Of a stretch of DNA of 64,000 nt, positions 1 through 18,760 are shown one piece after another (position 1 is the stretch's first letter; each line of letters begins with the position of its first letter). The position numbers and the translations under genes were made by a program. The stretch covers positions 9,362,001-9,426,000 of the forward strand of contig CM082588.2 of assembly GCA_040954595.2 (NCBI GenBank), in the 5' to 3' direction. This DNA is from Balanoglossus misakiensis (Eukaryota; Hemichordata). Below the pieces are notes generated by a model, which worked only from the letters and a program-made list of their open reading frames with translations, made no database searches and was not told the origin of the DNA.

Positions 1-1278
1 ACAGAAGTGACAAATCATCGGCGTACATGAGATGATTAAACATTTGACCACCTATATTACAGCCAAATTTTGACGAACTAAGACGAATGCTTAGCTCATC
101 CATGTAGACATTGAACAGCAGAGGAGATAGAACTGAAGTTATGGGCAGCTAGGTTGCGCTAGAGGAAATATTGTCTGTCTGATTGAGAGGAAAACTTTAA
201 ATTGTAACACTCAAGTATGTGTTTCAGAATAATGTCTTTCAGTATGCTGAGATTATTTATCATTCCTTTCAGGGAGCCATATGGTGTTACAAATACCCCT
301 TCGTGAACCCTGTCTGTTGTCATTTTAGTGGATCTATGAACTTTGGTACCAAAGTTTTCAGTTGGTAGAGAACAAGGCGTTCATAACGCAACATGGCGGA
401 AATCATTCATACAGGTATAGACACTAGGTGAAGATGGTGTCCCTTTTGAACTGGGACAACGCAGGATGTTTTCCAGATATATGAATTTGAATATGTCCGT
501 CATGCCGTTGGCGTCCCTGTACGATTTGGAGATTCCTGGCCAGGGAAAGGCTATATGTTCAATTAATTTAATAATTGTACCAGTCAGATAGTAGTTTAAG
601 TAGTTTCATATTAACATACCTGTACATTCGAACTTGACTATACTACCATGTTAACGTTTAATTATACTGGTATATTGGTCATCCATTGATGTACCCGGAC
701 ATGCACTTATCTATCTTTTGTTAATCTGTCTCCGTGCTTCAAAGGCATTGTCATAGAATGTGTTATTCTTACATTACAAGTGATTTCTGTAATATGCCCC
801 GCAACGCTGTGATCTTTGCTCTTGCCCCGATGTAATCTACTGTGATTTATATACAGATTTATCCAATGGGATTTGAGCTTGAGTAGCTGTTCTCGAGTTG
901 ACTGCGCATCTATACCATTGCCCTGCCTGACAGAGTACACATTTTGTCTCCGGCAGCTGTTTGGAACTTTGGCGGAGTTGCGAACTGGGCCGTCTCAAAT
1001 CACAGTTACCCGTACGTGTTAGTCTGGTAAGTGTGGTAAAATTTCAGTTAGAGCTCTTACTTTATTTAATTTTATCCTCATCAACAGCACCTGAGGAAGC
1101 CGCGTACAGGCAAGTGAATTAGTAAATAACTTAATAAGGACTTAATAGCGAACCAAGAAATTTACAGATAGAATGAACACCGTGCGAAAAATTACTTCAC
1201 CAAACTCGGTGAAATGTGCAACATATGTTCTCATAGAGATCTGCACTGTAAGACATCCAGCAGTGTCATATCAATCCA
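1..1278. other. gene-free flank, nothing recognised
   Basis: No convincing exon, RNA gene or repeat was recognised here. Short open frames exist on both strands, but they lack splice context, domain signatures or compositional support. Confidence 0.5.
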
Positions 1279-1638
1279 TTAAAGGGACAAAGTCTCTTTC
1301 TTCTTCCCCATTCCCATTAATTATGTTTGATACAAGACACCGTTTATGGTCTTCTACATGTGGATGTATAGTGATTCATCGTTCGACCACACACAACTTC
1401 AATCCCACTTAGACGCGAGAATGAAAAAAATCGCCAAAATGAGTAATCGGTCTCTACCATTTATTCATTTTGGGCAAGTTTTTCTCTCATGTCATACAGG
1501 CGGGATGGAAGTTGTGTATGGTTGACTGTTGATTCACTGCATATCCACATGTGGAATAACATAAACGGTGCCTTGTATCAATTTGAACAAAATTAATGGA
1601 ATACAGGGCAGTGAGACAGAGAGACTTTGTACCTTTAA
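1279..1638. mobile_element. foldback MITE flanked by TTAA
   Basis: A 360-bp element with TTAA at 1279-1282 and at 1635-1638. Directly inside are terminal inverted repeats AGGGACAAAGTCTC and GAGACTTTGTACCT, with one mismatch. The inverted similarity continues inward for about 130-140 bp on each side, for example ACACAACTTC near 1390 against GAAGTTGTGT near 1507, so the element is nearly a full-length hairpin. TTAA duplications are typical of piggyBac-type transposases, so it is inferred to be a non-autonomous element of that kind. The 79-codon frame inside it is not treated as a gene. Confidence 0.75.
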
Positions 1639-1752
1639 TTATGTGGTTACAAAGAGACGACGCCACTATAATGACACTTATTTATGAAGTTTTAATGAAA
1701 CTTGCTCCATATATTGATCTGACACACTGCTGATTGCACTATGAAAATATTT

Positions 1753-2487
1753 TATTGATTATGTACAATCAGTACAATTGAAAGTATTGTCATTTCTTTT
1801 AATTGTGGATTTTTGGTCTCTCATGTGTATGTATAATGAAAACCAGTAATAAAATTAGGGATCGCCGAGCTTGATTTCGAAATACAAGACCGCGAATTTA
1901 GTCGATTATTGGAGAAACGCGTACATTCTTAATTTGCATGTATATCGTATTGTTAAAAAAACACCACCAACAACAGAAAGTCCCTTCGAGAGAAAATCAA
2001 GCGACTTTTATTCCGGCTTGGAGTATTCTATAGACAACCAATATAACACAGTTGTTATTCAATATGAACAGGGCCAGTTGTTAAACGATTGAAGGAAAGT
2101 CCATTAAGAGTTTGGGAATGCTGCTGTATTACATGCAACAAAGAAATCGGAACTTCATTTGGACATGTCAATAGTACCAGTCAGAAGACGTTTGACAGCC
2201 GATCACAGTTGTAACCAAAATACATTTCCTATAAAATGTGCCAGAAAAAAATCCCAGATCAATTTGTCTTGAGGATGTTCGATCAGTAACATTGAAAGTA
2301 TTTTCATTTCTTCCACTTATGCGTTTTGGGTTGAATTTTATTTTACCAAACTTCGTGCAAAATTTCATAAAAATGACAATAGTAGAAGTGAGTTAACTAG
2401 CTATAATAAATATAATCCTATGGGAGGTGACAAATACGCACACATTTGCGCAGTTTGCTAGTTTGCATTCTGCACGTACAGCCTTAA
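1753..2487. mobile_element. degraded relative of the MITE at 7194-7602
   Basis: Segments of this stretch match the element at 7194-7602 in the same order: the part around 1788-1925 resembles 7228-7360, and the part around 2360-2480 resembles 7470-7595. The right end reads CGTACAGCC followed by TTAA at 2484-2487, against CGTACATCC-TTAA in the better copy. The left end is eroded. It is longer than the 409-bp copy and may contain an internal duplication or a second copy. Confidence 0.5.
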
Positions 2488-2800
2488 TGTGAAATTTGGA
2501 CAAATCGCGGTATCAACTGAAGTGCCAGCTTGAAAGAGAAATTTGCCACAAAACAAGCAAAATGCTCTTGTACGGCATTCTTAAAAAAACTGCCAATCTG
2601 AAGTTGTAAACGAACGCCAAACAACAAGCGAACGCCTGAAGTCATCAACACCTGACGATAGCGCGCAAACACTAAGGAACTATCCATTCGTGGACTCCCA
2701 TCTTAATATCCTTAGTGCTCAATCCACTCCAGGATTAAACATAATCTTACGAAAGATTGGTGGAGTCCGATCAGTGACAGTAGACAGAAACAGACACACT

Positions 2801-2847
2801 GACTGACTGACTGACAGTCAGTCAGACAGACAGACAGACTGACTGAC
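2801..2847. repeat. GACT/GACA simple-sequence tract
   Basis: A run of GACT units changes to GACA units and their reverse, giving a microsatellite that can fold on itself. Confidence 0.8.
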
Positions 2848-3144
2848 TTCATTCATACAGTATTGGAAGCCGTGAATGAACACCTACGTTACAGATCCTA
2901 ATGTAAAATAGTTTCAAAGTTTGAAACTTCGTGGTCCAATGTACGAAGTTTACGGGCTGTAAGTAGTCATCACCTGATAAAGACGCGTGTGTACCAGATT
3001 CGACCGTCTTCTTTTAGGTTATATACCGCGGTATCACAATTTCGGGGGTTTCCCCATCTTTGCCCGCCAAGGCAAGGGACCGTTAGCGAGATAACTCTCC
3101 GTACAAGCGGACGATGGGTTTTTCCCTTCATAGGACAGTTCAGG

Positions 3145-3338
3145 TTAAAGGTATACGGTCACCTATGGAAAATGACCTATAGTTAACATGGTGAATTGAG
3201 ATCTAGCCAATCACGGATTTTCAGTGGGTGGCACACGCTTAAAAAGAGCGCCACCTTATGTTCTTTAAAACGCTCAGATACGCCATTTCAGCCAAATATG
3301 GCGATATGTAAATTGGACGTGACAGTATACCTTCATTC
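3145..3338. mobile_element. TTAA-type MITE, family of 56804-56985
   Basis: Starts with TTAA then AGGTATACGGTCACC and ends near GTGACAGTATACCT, an eroded form of the same terminal inverted repeat. The interior is closely related to the element at 56804-56985, including the shared blocks for the CCAATCAC and GGCGATATG segments. The right TTAA is degraded to TTCA, so this is the older copy. Open frames here are not considered genes. Confidence 0.75.
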
Positions 3339-4600
3339 GGTGGATGCTCTTTCTGTTTGTGATGGCAAATTAAGATAACACACGCAGCGTGTCACTGTCA
3401 TAGCTAAATCCCTGCTTCACGATCGTGGGTGACACGGACCAAATTATCTGATTAAACGGGACATACTTGAAAATCCGGACTTTGATAATAAACTGGCCAC
3501 ACCCTATGAAATGTCAAATGGCGGTGATAACATCCATCATGGGTCAAGGATAGTTTGAATAGTACAGATTTGTCGACATTTATTTGTTTATTTTCTTCAT
3601 ATATTTGTATTATGTTCTGTTTACTGAAACAGACTCATTAACTGACTCGTCAAAACTGAACTCACACCTTGTGTATAATATGATCCTAACATCCGAATAC
3701 TACATGGTTTGGGTTGTATTCTGAGAAGCTTTTTTTTTCCTTTTGATACACATGCACTATGCATATTCGATGTCTTTTTCGACCCCCAAAACAACAAATT
3801 TAACGAGAAAATGATATAATATCAGTTTCTTGTATCTACTTGCCCCTGAATACTCATCGTAGATGTACCCAATGGTACATTTGTGGAAGTCTCTATACGG
3901 AAAGTCTGTTTGAGGAATAGGTGTGTGCCCTGCTCAAAGAATAGCTTACAGGTCTGCACGAGAACTCTGACCTACTAGTAGACCATTTCGAGTGCTAGTG
4001 TTTTAATGGCGTCAGGGAGGGACTATGCGTCATCAAAATGCAAGCAAGTGAAAACAATAACAAAGTTCGATTTCACATCAGTACATAATATATTATTGAT
4101 AAACACCGAATTGCAAGGTAAATTTCCCTTTAAGTATATGAAATCAGCAGTTTGGCATCTTGCTAAGCAAAACTATCACATGCGGATAGGGTGAGTCAGA
4201 GTCGGGGGTAATAGTCCGGTTGTCTCATGCACAAGTATCGCGTGTGTGTTCTGTTTGCATTATGGTGGTGTTTGCATTGAGGTCATCAGAAATGTTCTTA
4301 TAAACAAAACCGCCCGTGTCTCTATATACACAACGTTCACAGATACGTAAATCAAAGTTCATCACTTGACTCCAACACCAGTATGGGCCAACGCCTATAA
4401 TCACTGCATTGATAAGGTGTACCGACCAGACACTGACACGGACCTAGAATGAGGCCAACTCTAAGAAACTGTGGCTAGCAACGGTCCTGGAGGTGCCTCA
4501 CTTGACAAGACAAACAACATGCAGACAGGCAAGCTCACGCGCGCCCTTCAACATTCAGAACGTTGCCGCCGCGGCGTGCGTTCACTGGATTGTGCACATA
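3339..4600. other. gene-free stretch, nothing recognised
   Basis: No exon, RNA gene or repeat could be supported. One 62-codon frame near 4006-4194 has no splice context or recognisable sequence. Confidence 0.4.
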
Positions 4601-4626
4601 AACCACGTAAAAACTGATACAGTATA

Positions 4627-4808
4627 CACATATTGACTGGCCATGAGAACATCAGCATACGTCTGTAATCCGAGGAACTGTGAGTCACCCCCAAAACAGA
4701 CTGCTTGTCTAGGCTGAAGGCCGAGTGAAACAGTCTGTTTTGGGGGTGACTGACAGTCCCGAGGGGTGGAAGACGTATGCTGTTGCCCGAAAAGCCAGTC
4801 AATATGTG
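4627..4808. repeat. imperfect palindrome 1
   Basis: An imperfect inverted repeat centred near 4717. The inner arms are GTCACCCCCAAAACAGACTG (within 4682-4703) and CAGTCTGTTTTGGGGGTGAC (within 4731-4752). The outer arms are CACATATTGACTGGCC at 4627-4642 and CCAGTCAATATGTG at 4795-4808, and the block GCATACGTCT pairs with AGACGTATGC. The overlapping 104- and 149-codon minus-strand frames come from this symmetric sequence and are not called as genes. Confidence 0.8.
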
Positions 4809-5148
4809 TTTTGTAACACACCTGATCCGCAGCCATGCATAAGAAGAACTCACCATACACAAAGTGAGCGGGCATCATTTTTCGGAACAGATGCCCGGCG
4901 GGCAACAGCACAAAAAGAACACACACCACATAACTAGCAATTGAAGAATAAGAACACAGTGTGCGGATGAAGTGTGTTGCAACTTTTATTATAACACACC
5001 ATGCAGTTAACCCTCGACCGTGATTCGTCAATACGCCATCACGTGACCTTAGTCATTTCGAACTGTTCCCTAGGGAATCAGTTCGATCGGTTTCTGCCCG
5101 GTACTGTTGCCTGGATGTGGTGTGTGTGGTGTTTGGTGTTTTATAAAA

Positions 5149-5295
5149 CACATGATGACTGACATATTCGGGCAACAGTGTACTTTTGATGACCTCGGGA
5201 CTGCCAGTCACACCAAAACAGTCTGTTTTAGTTGTGACTAGTAGTGCCCTCGGTCATCAAAATACACTGTTGCCCTCATTGTCAGTCATCATGTG
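5149..5295. repeat. imperfect palindrome 2, related core
   Basis: An imperfect inverted repeat centred near 5221, with ends CACATGATGACT and AGTCATCATGTG. The central stem is built on the same AACAGTCTGTTT core as palindrome 1, with TGTGAC flanks instead of GGGTGAC. The block GGGCAACAGTGTA pairs with TACACTGTTGCCC. It is probably a foldback-type mobile element family. No open frame here is credible. Confidence 0.75.
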
Positions 5296-5299
5296 TATA

Positions 5300-6812
5300 T
5301 TGTTCCATGATGCCCTTGATTCAACCAAGTGACGTTACAACGTCAGTATGTTCAGGGTTTGCATCAGAACAGTTAGCACACATGGAATGCTATCACGTCC
5401 TGAATAATTGTCAACATGTGACATGTGGTGGATTGACGTGAATTCTCCCGGCAATGTTCAGGACAGCAGTACTGAACAGAAACTCAGAACGAATCAAATG
5501 AGTTTGGTAATGGCCTGCCTGTGGCGGTGTATTGTGGCATAATAAGGTCATGAAGCGGTCACCCCCACAGTTGGCGGACCTCACACGCATCATTATACAT
5601 CGCCACAGCAAATCTGCGTATCCACAGCTAGTAATGGTCAAGCGGTTCTAGCTGCTCTGAAAACTTCAAGCAAATGTTTTCGACCATGTGCTTTAAGCCG
5701 CACAACCATAGCACATCTGGTATCCACGACCCCTTTTGAATTATCATCCATTGTTATATACAACTGGTCTTGTTAACGATTGTGATTTGTAAATTGGCCT
5801 AACCAAAACAAATGCAGAGATGAAATATATTAGACCGAAATCCAGGTTATCGCTGCTATACAGCAATATTTGATAAATATGTCATTACGGAACATCACCC
5901 AAGTAAATGAACAATGCCGAGTAATAGGTTATCAATAGATGCCGATCGACAACGTTACGTTGCTAGTGTCTCTGCTCAATGTTCAATTAGCGTGGCGAAG
6001 TAAGGTTTCCTAATCAAACAGTCACATAGACTATTGTCCGGCAACAATGGTGAAGTACATTGCATAGCGAATGTGTGTAGTCTGCACGTATACCGGTCAC
6101 CGAGTCCAAATCTGTCGGTCTGCACCTTTCTGTTTGAGTAACAAATTCAATAAAATACCTTGGGATGTTCGCACGGGTTCTTTACTCAAAAGTTGTTAAA
6201 GAATTACCCTTTTCATAAAAACTATTCCTTTTTACAATAGTCTTAGGTGAAAACTCAACTCATCAATAATGAAAAGGATGCTGAATGCATGCTATGTGAG
6301 TTTGAAACAGTGTGTTAACGGAGTGTGCGCAATCTTTCCCTTTAACTAGTATGTTTTCGGTTTGTAATTTGTAATGTTTATTTTGTCTTCTAAATATTAT
6401 AGCCCAGAATGGATAATCGGAATCTACTAAACAAATGTTGTAAACGATTCACGTCTCTGAATATTCTAGCCTAACTGTCTAAGAATTAGAATTATCGATG
6501 TTTAATCAGACTAATGACAAATTTGACTGGTTATTTTGAAGCAAAAAACATTTTTTTTGAGAAGTACGCACTTTTTGGATTTCTTTGTTACAGCTGGCCA
6601 TTGGTTGTGTGTTACTGTAAATAGTTTTCGGTGTAAATTATTACTTGGTCCTAGAATTTTTATAAAAATATGTTGTGATGAACCGTATAAGCAACCTAAA
6701 TTTAAAATCGGGTTAAGTGTCACAATTGTGGTGACGCAGTCATCAGAGCAACTGTGACCACAATAGACTCAAACTCTATTGTTTTTATTTCACAAGGAAT
6801 TCGTCATTTGCG
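5300..6812. other. gene-free stretch upstream of the EGF gene
   Basis: No exon or repeat was recognised. It presumably contains the promoter and 5' UTR of the gene starting at 6813, but no specific core-promoter element could be picked with confidence. Confidence 0.35.
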
Positions 6813-14364
<7,552 letters not shown>

Positions 14365-14678
14365 AAGAAGCTTTTCCAAATATGACATGAAACATATATT
14401 GAGACCAACTCTATAATAGTTTGGTTTCAATATATAAGCTTATAAGTACTAATTTGAAATCTTCCATTTGTGATAAATTGTGAACAAAGCCTAAACATTT
14501 ATACTCCAACTTTCCTCACACAGAAACATGGCAGTTTGGATTAATCACCCTGATCAAATCCTTTTGTTCTGGATTTTTCCCCCGCAGTCTTAAATAATAT
14601 ACCTATCAATTGCCTTTCCTGAATACTTCAAGAAGATCGTCATATGGCTGTACCATATTAAAAGATCACCTTCTGATA

Positions 14679-14684
14679 AATAAA
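14679..14684 (+). terminator. probable polyadenylation signal of the EGF gene
   Basis: AATAAA about 315 nt after the stop codon at 14362-14364. A second AATAAA lies at 15015-15020. Confidence 0.55.
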
Positions 14685-15246
14685 GTACAAACATAAAACT
14701 CTAACTAGCAGTTTCACGAGCTACAACAAGGACACTTGTAAACCACATTTGAGTTAATCTTTCAGGAAAATATGCCATATGCCAGTACTATCCACCCAAC
14801 TGATGCATAAAAAAATATAAGGATTACCCGTCTAACTCCCTAGTCGCCTGTTCTTATCAATGTGAAAGAAAAACTTGCAGAGTAAATACATGAATACTAA
14901 CAGACGTGTCCAAAACAGACGTTTACAGACAAACTACGACCCGGCCACGCCTTTACCTGTGTGGGAAAAATCCATGAGAATTGTAATGTCGTATTAACAA
15001 TTGTAATTTTTGACAATAAAATTATCCTTTTATTCTGCACTTCATGATTACCGAACTTTTATAATACGCGTATAACAAGATTTCCAACATATGTACTACC
15101 GCATACTTGCAACGGAGCGCTAGATAAAAATATCCATAACAAAGTGACACTACAAATCCAATGAACTTTGGAAACGAAAGTTTCGTTATTGTTTATAATG
15201 TAGACAAGCTCGATGAGATGCGTATGTCCAGTAGTGGACGATTATT

Positions 15247-15510
15247 CTAAAGACTGGGTGCAACAACACCGAATGGTGGCACACAAATATGTGGACCAAA
15301 GCCGTAGCGGAAGGGAATTCGAAGCAGAGGCTGGGATGGGTACTTGCTGTAACGATGGCGGAATTCGTAGTGCGAATTTGCCCACCGAAGTCGTTCCAGC
15401 ATCGGAAAGGCGGCGGATTTGAGTTTGGGAGTGATCAGAAGGATTAGGACGACTACTGTCAGTGAAAGCAGGAAAAATGTAAACGGAATGGTGTTCATAC
15501 CCCAGGGCAT
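15247..15510 (-). CDS. possible small membrane protein, unrecognised
   Basis: An 87-codon ATG-started frame on the minus strand. Residues 8-26 are strongly hydrophobic (FTFFLLSLTVVVLILLI), a single-pass anchor or signal segment. The remainder is rich in Arg, Tyr and Pro. A minus-strand AATAAA equivalent lies at 15028-15033, about 215 nt after the stop. The same stretch is also open in two other frames, which weakens the call; it could instead be one exon of a larger gene. No family is recognised. Confidence 0.25.
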   Translation of the reverse strand: MPWGMNTIPFTFFLLSLTVVVLILLITPKLKSAAFPMLERLRWANSHYEFRHRYSKYPSQPLLRIPFRYGFGPHICVPPFGVVAPSL

Positions 15511-15848
15511 AGCGAATCATTACAAGTCACTCCCTCCTTTTCCGGTACTTGCTTGTAAATGACACACAGCAGTACTCGCCGTTTGCGGGGGAAAAATGAA
15601 AGACTCATTCGATGTGTACAATTCCATATCAAACAGTGGTTAGTTGACACATTTCCGTATAGTCACGTCTGTGTCATTTTGCGTTGAACGGTAGCAAACG
15701 TTATGATGGACGTTCATTAGTTCTGATTGACATACTCAATATTTGTCATAGATGATGAAGAGTCCAAGATCAAGAGAAACTTAATCACCGTAGCTCAACA
15801 CCTTACCTCAGCTAACAAACTGTGATCTTGTGGAGAGATGCAGCCTTA

Positions 15849-16299
15849 GGGACCGTTCAGTTTTTACGGCTGGGGGGGGGGGGGCAAAATCCAGCGGGGT
15901 CACTTAAATTTTGAAATCCAAAAGGGGGGGGGGTCATCTTTTTTTGAAACGTTTAGGGGGTCTCAAACTTTTGCTTTTGAGTCCACAAAATTGCAGTTTC
16001 GCGCCCTTTATTTTACAAAATTTTCTAATGTGGGAAAGGGACACCCCCTTCCACACCCAACCCCTTCATTCGTTGCCACATTTCATTAATTGGCTGGTTT
16101 GTCTAGTGACTCAGGCCAGAATACTTGGCACCTCACCCACCTATGCTTACTTAGAGTGGAGTGGCAAAAGTAAAATTGGTCCTCCTAAGCATTTAGTTAA
16201 TTTGCTTTTGAGTTCATTAAAATGCAACTTTGAGCTCCATATTTAAAAAAAATTCCCACACCCATCCCACCGCCCCAGCCGTAAAAACTGAACAGTCCC
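15849..16299. mobile_element. Harbinger-like MITE with TTA duplications
   Basis: A 451-bp element flanked by TTA at 15846-15848 and 16300-16302. The terminal inverted repeats start GGGACCGTTCAGTTTTTACG and end with the near-complement finishing AAAAACTGAACAGTCCC. A three-base TWA target duplication and GGG termini fit PIF/Harbinger-type elements (family knowledge); no transposase is present. The 111-codon plus-strand frame inside is treated as chance. Confidence 0.75.
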
Positions 16300-16486
16300 T
16301 TACAACATTCGCCATTAAAGCCGTATTTAAATTGGCCTACCCAGATAATCAACATCTAAAGCAAGTTTCATCAAATTTGGTATAGCCGCTGCTCATGCAT
16401 TGAAACGCCTTTGTTTTTGAAAGCATTTCCTTCCTTCGAACGCACACGAAACACGCGGCCAATGGATGCGCCTTGCAGTGTTGCAC

Positions 16487-17222
16487 GATGGAAGTTAATT
16501 TTTGACGACGTCACAGACGTGATCTTAGAACGAATAAGAATTAGAATTGTTTGGTAAGAGTGTGAACGCCGCATCTTACTAATACTGCAAAAGTCCAACA
16601 TACAACTTGACGATGATTTGTGTGTGTTTGACTATTATCTTGGCATTACTGGTGCCTGGCGTGCCAACTGGTTGGCGAGTATTGTGAGTTGCTGGACAGC
16701 CAACCAAGTACCAGTACAGGAATCCGCCGATTCGGAAGTTTGACTCGGAGTCAGACAGTGACGACGACAAGTCAGGGGATCCAAAAAAAACTACGATTCC
16801 GGCGTGTTCACCGAAAGGGGTGAGACTCCTTAGTTTTTGTTCTCCGAGGAGGAGGAGGAGGACCACAAAAAGAGACGAGGAAAGGGAAAGGGGAATAAAT
16901 CGGCGGACGTTGCCCCCGAGAAAAATGCCGAAGAGTCCCCGAACCCGGACGAGGAAGAAACGCCAACCCGCTGTGTACCGTTTTGCGGACAGCGTCTTCT
17001 TCGTTGGATTTTGAAGAAGTTTGGAAAGAGGAGCGTTCGAGTGGGTCCACATTAAGAACAGTGTTGATGACTCTATGTGACGGGACCGCTGCCTGTTTAC
17101 TTATATTTTATCATTTCAATTCTCCTTTTATAAATAAACATTTCGAAAAATACATAGCCTTGTTGTTGTGCAATGTTTATTGGAATGTGTTTTATCAGGA
17201 TAAACTTTGATGCAAGTGGTTG
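16487..17222 (+). pseudogene. tandem unknown gene, copy 1
   Basis: First of three diverged copies. It starts with a conserved promoter-like block with GACGTCA at 16507-16513. An ATG at 16613 follows, opening a short hydrophobic secretion-like peptide (MICVCLTIILALLVPGVP) that stops after 24 codons. The homologous acidic, Lys-rich and Cys-ended coding blocks seen in the sister copies continue downstream but in shifted frames: an Asp/Ser/Glu-rich block near 16735-16770, a Glu run at 16840-16860, a Lys/Gly-rich block, and an end resembling CVPFCG near 16975. AATAAA at 17133-17138. It reads as a degraded gene for a small secreted protein, or one with introns not resolved here. Confidence 0.5.
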
Positions 17223-17439
17223 GCACTGAATTATAACAATCCCTCCAACTGAAGTCCACTCTCATCACGACCCTGTCTTATATTCTCCGTGAACATGAAT
17301 AACACGAATATCTAATATCAAATATCTCAAGCATACCCTCCTAAATTATCAAACGTTCGCAAACCTTACTTCGGAATTCGTCTTTGTTTATTTCTATATC
17401 CAAGACAACATTTGTTTGGTTTGGAGTTCGTTTCTATTA

Positions 17440-18095
17440 ATGATTAGTATTAGTTGTTTTGTGTGTGCTTGACCATTGTCTTGGCATTGATGGTGCCTGG
17501 CGTGCCAATGGGTGAAAGTGATTACTACGAGTGGTTGGATAGCCAACCGAGTAGAGTACCGGGATTTATGGTTTCCCTAATTATCATGTCCTTCCTCTGA
17601 TCCGGAAGTTTGATTCGGAGTCAGACAGCGGCGACGACAATGCGGAGAATCCGAGAAACGATGATTCTGGTGTTTTCACCGTAATTTTTGTTCTCCGAGG
17701 AGGAGGAGGAGGAGGAGGACGACGACAAAAAGAGAAGAGGAAAGGGAAACGGGAAGAAGTCGACGGACGTCACCCAGGAGAAAAAGACCGAAGAGTACCC
17801 GAACCCGGTTCAGAACGAGGAAGAAACGCCAACCGGCTGTCTATCGGTGCTGCGGACAGCATTTTGTCCGATGGTTTTTAAAGAATGGGAGGAGGAGCGT
17901 GCGAGTCGGTCCGAATTAAATGCCTACAAGGACAGTGACGACTCCACGTGACCGGACCGCTGACTTTTTACTTATGCAATGTATTTTATCATTTCTTTTC
18001 TCTTTTTTAAATAAACATTTCGAAAAGTACATAACCTTGTTGTTGTGCAGTGTTTATTGGAATGTGTTTTATTGAGTTAAACTTTTGTGCAAGTA
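17440..18095 (+). pseudogene. tandem unknown gene, copy 2 (5'-truncated)
   Basis: Homologous to copies 1 and 3 from the hydrophobic segment onward (LALMVPGVPMGE, then YYEWLDSQPS). Upstream similarity stops near 17425, so the GACGTCA promoter block is missing and the start ATG is replaced by TTG. The Asp/Glu-rich block is open, then a +1 shift leads into an 87-codon frame with a Glu7/Asp3 run and Lys/Gly-rich sequence (17688-17951). The Cys-rich end appears shifted by one base. AATAAA at 18010-18015. Confidence 0.5.
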
Positions 18096-18112
18096 TAACA
18101 ATCCCTCAAATT

Positions 18113-18760
18113 GGAAATTCATTTTGTCGACGTCACAGACACGTTCTTGGAAGAACGAATAAGGATTATAATTTTTGGCAATAGTTTCAGCGGAGCGTAC
18201 CAAAAAGATTGCCAACGACTTCACCATCACCATAATTTGTGTATTGCTAACGATTATCCTCTGCCTGGTAGTAGGACTACCTGGCGTACCCATGGGTACT
18301 GACCACGCTGACTTTTACGAGTGGTTGGACAGCCAGCCGAGTACCAGTACTGACGAGGATGCGGAAAACCAGGGCTTTAGTTTTTTCACGGAAGGAAACG
18401 AGGCGTTAAAACACTGGTAAAGGAAAAGGGAAAGAAGGGGAAAGGAAAAGGAAAGGGGAAGAAGTCGGCGGTCGTCGTGGAGACGGAGAAGACTGGAGAG
18501 TCCCCGCGGCCGAACTCGGTCCACGAAGCCGAAGAGAAATCAACCGGTTGTCTACCATGCTGCGGATAGCGTTTTGTCCGGAGGGTTTGGAAGAAGTTTG
18601 GAAGGCGGAGGATCCGAGCGTCTCTATGAATACGACACGAAAATGAATTCGGATACGAATACGAATACGAAGATAACTTTAGTGAAGCAACTAGTCTCTG
18701 AATGTATACTGCCGCATTCAAATAAATAATCCTCTTTGATTTAGGGCTCTTGTTGTTAAT
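18113..18760 (+). pseudogene. tandem unknown gene, copy 3
   Basis: Has the promoter-like GACGTCA at 18129-18135, about 103 nt before the position of the ancestral start, which is ATA (18232) instead of ATG. The frame then encodes a hydrophobic segment (IICVLLTIILCLVVGLPGVP), YEWLDSQPST and an acidic block, and stops at 18418-18420. A shifted frame continues with the Lys/Gly-rich block and ends STGCLPCCG then a stop near 18570. AATAAA at 18721-18726. The product family is not recognised. Confidence 0.5.

Noticed and set aside
4548-5031. 104- and 149-codon minus-strand frames
   Set aside because: They lie across a palindrome and have no domain or splice support.
16579-17052. 157-codon minus-strand frame
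   Set aside because: It is antisense to the tandem unknown gene copy 1 and is explained by its Glu/Lys-rich codons.
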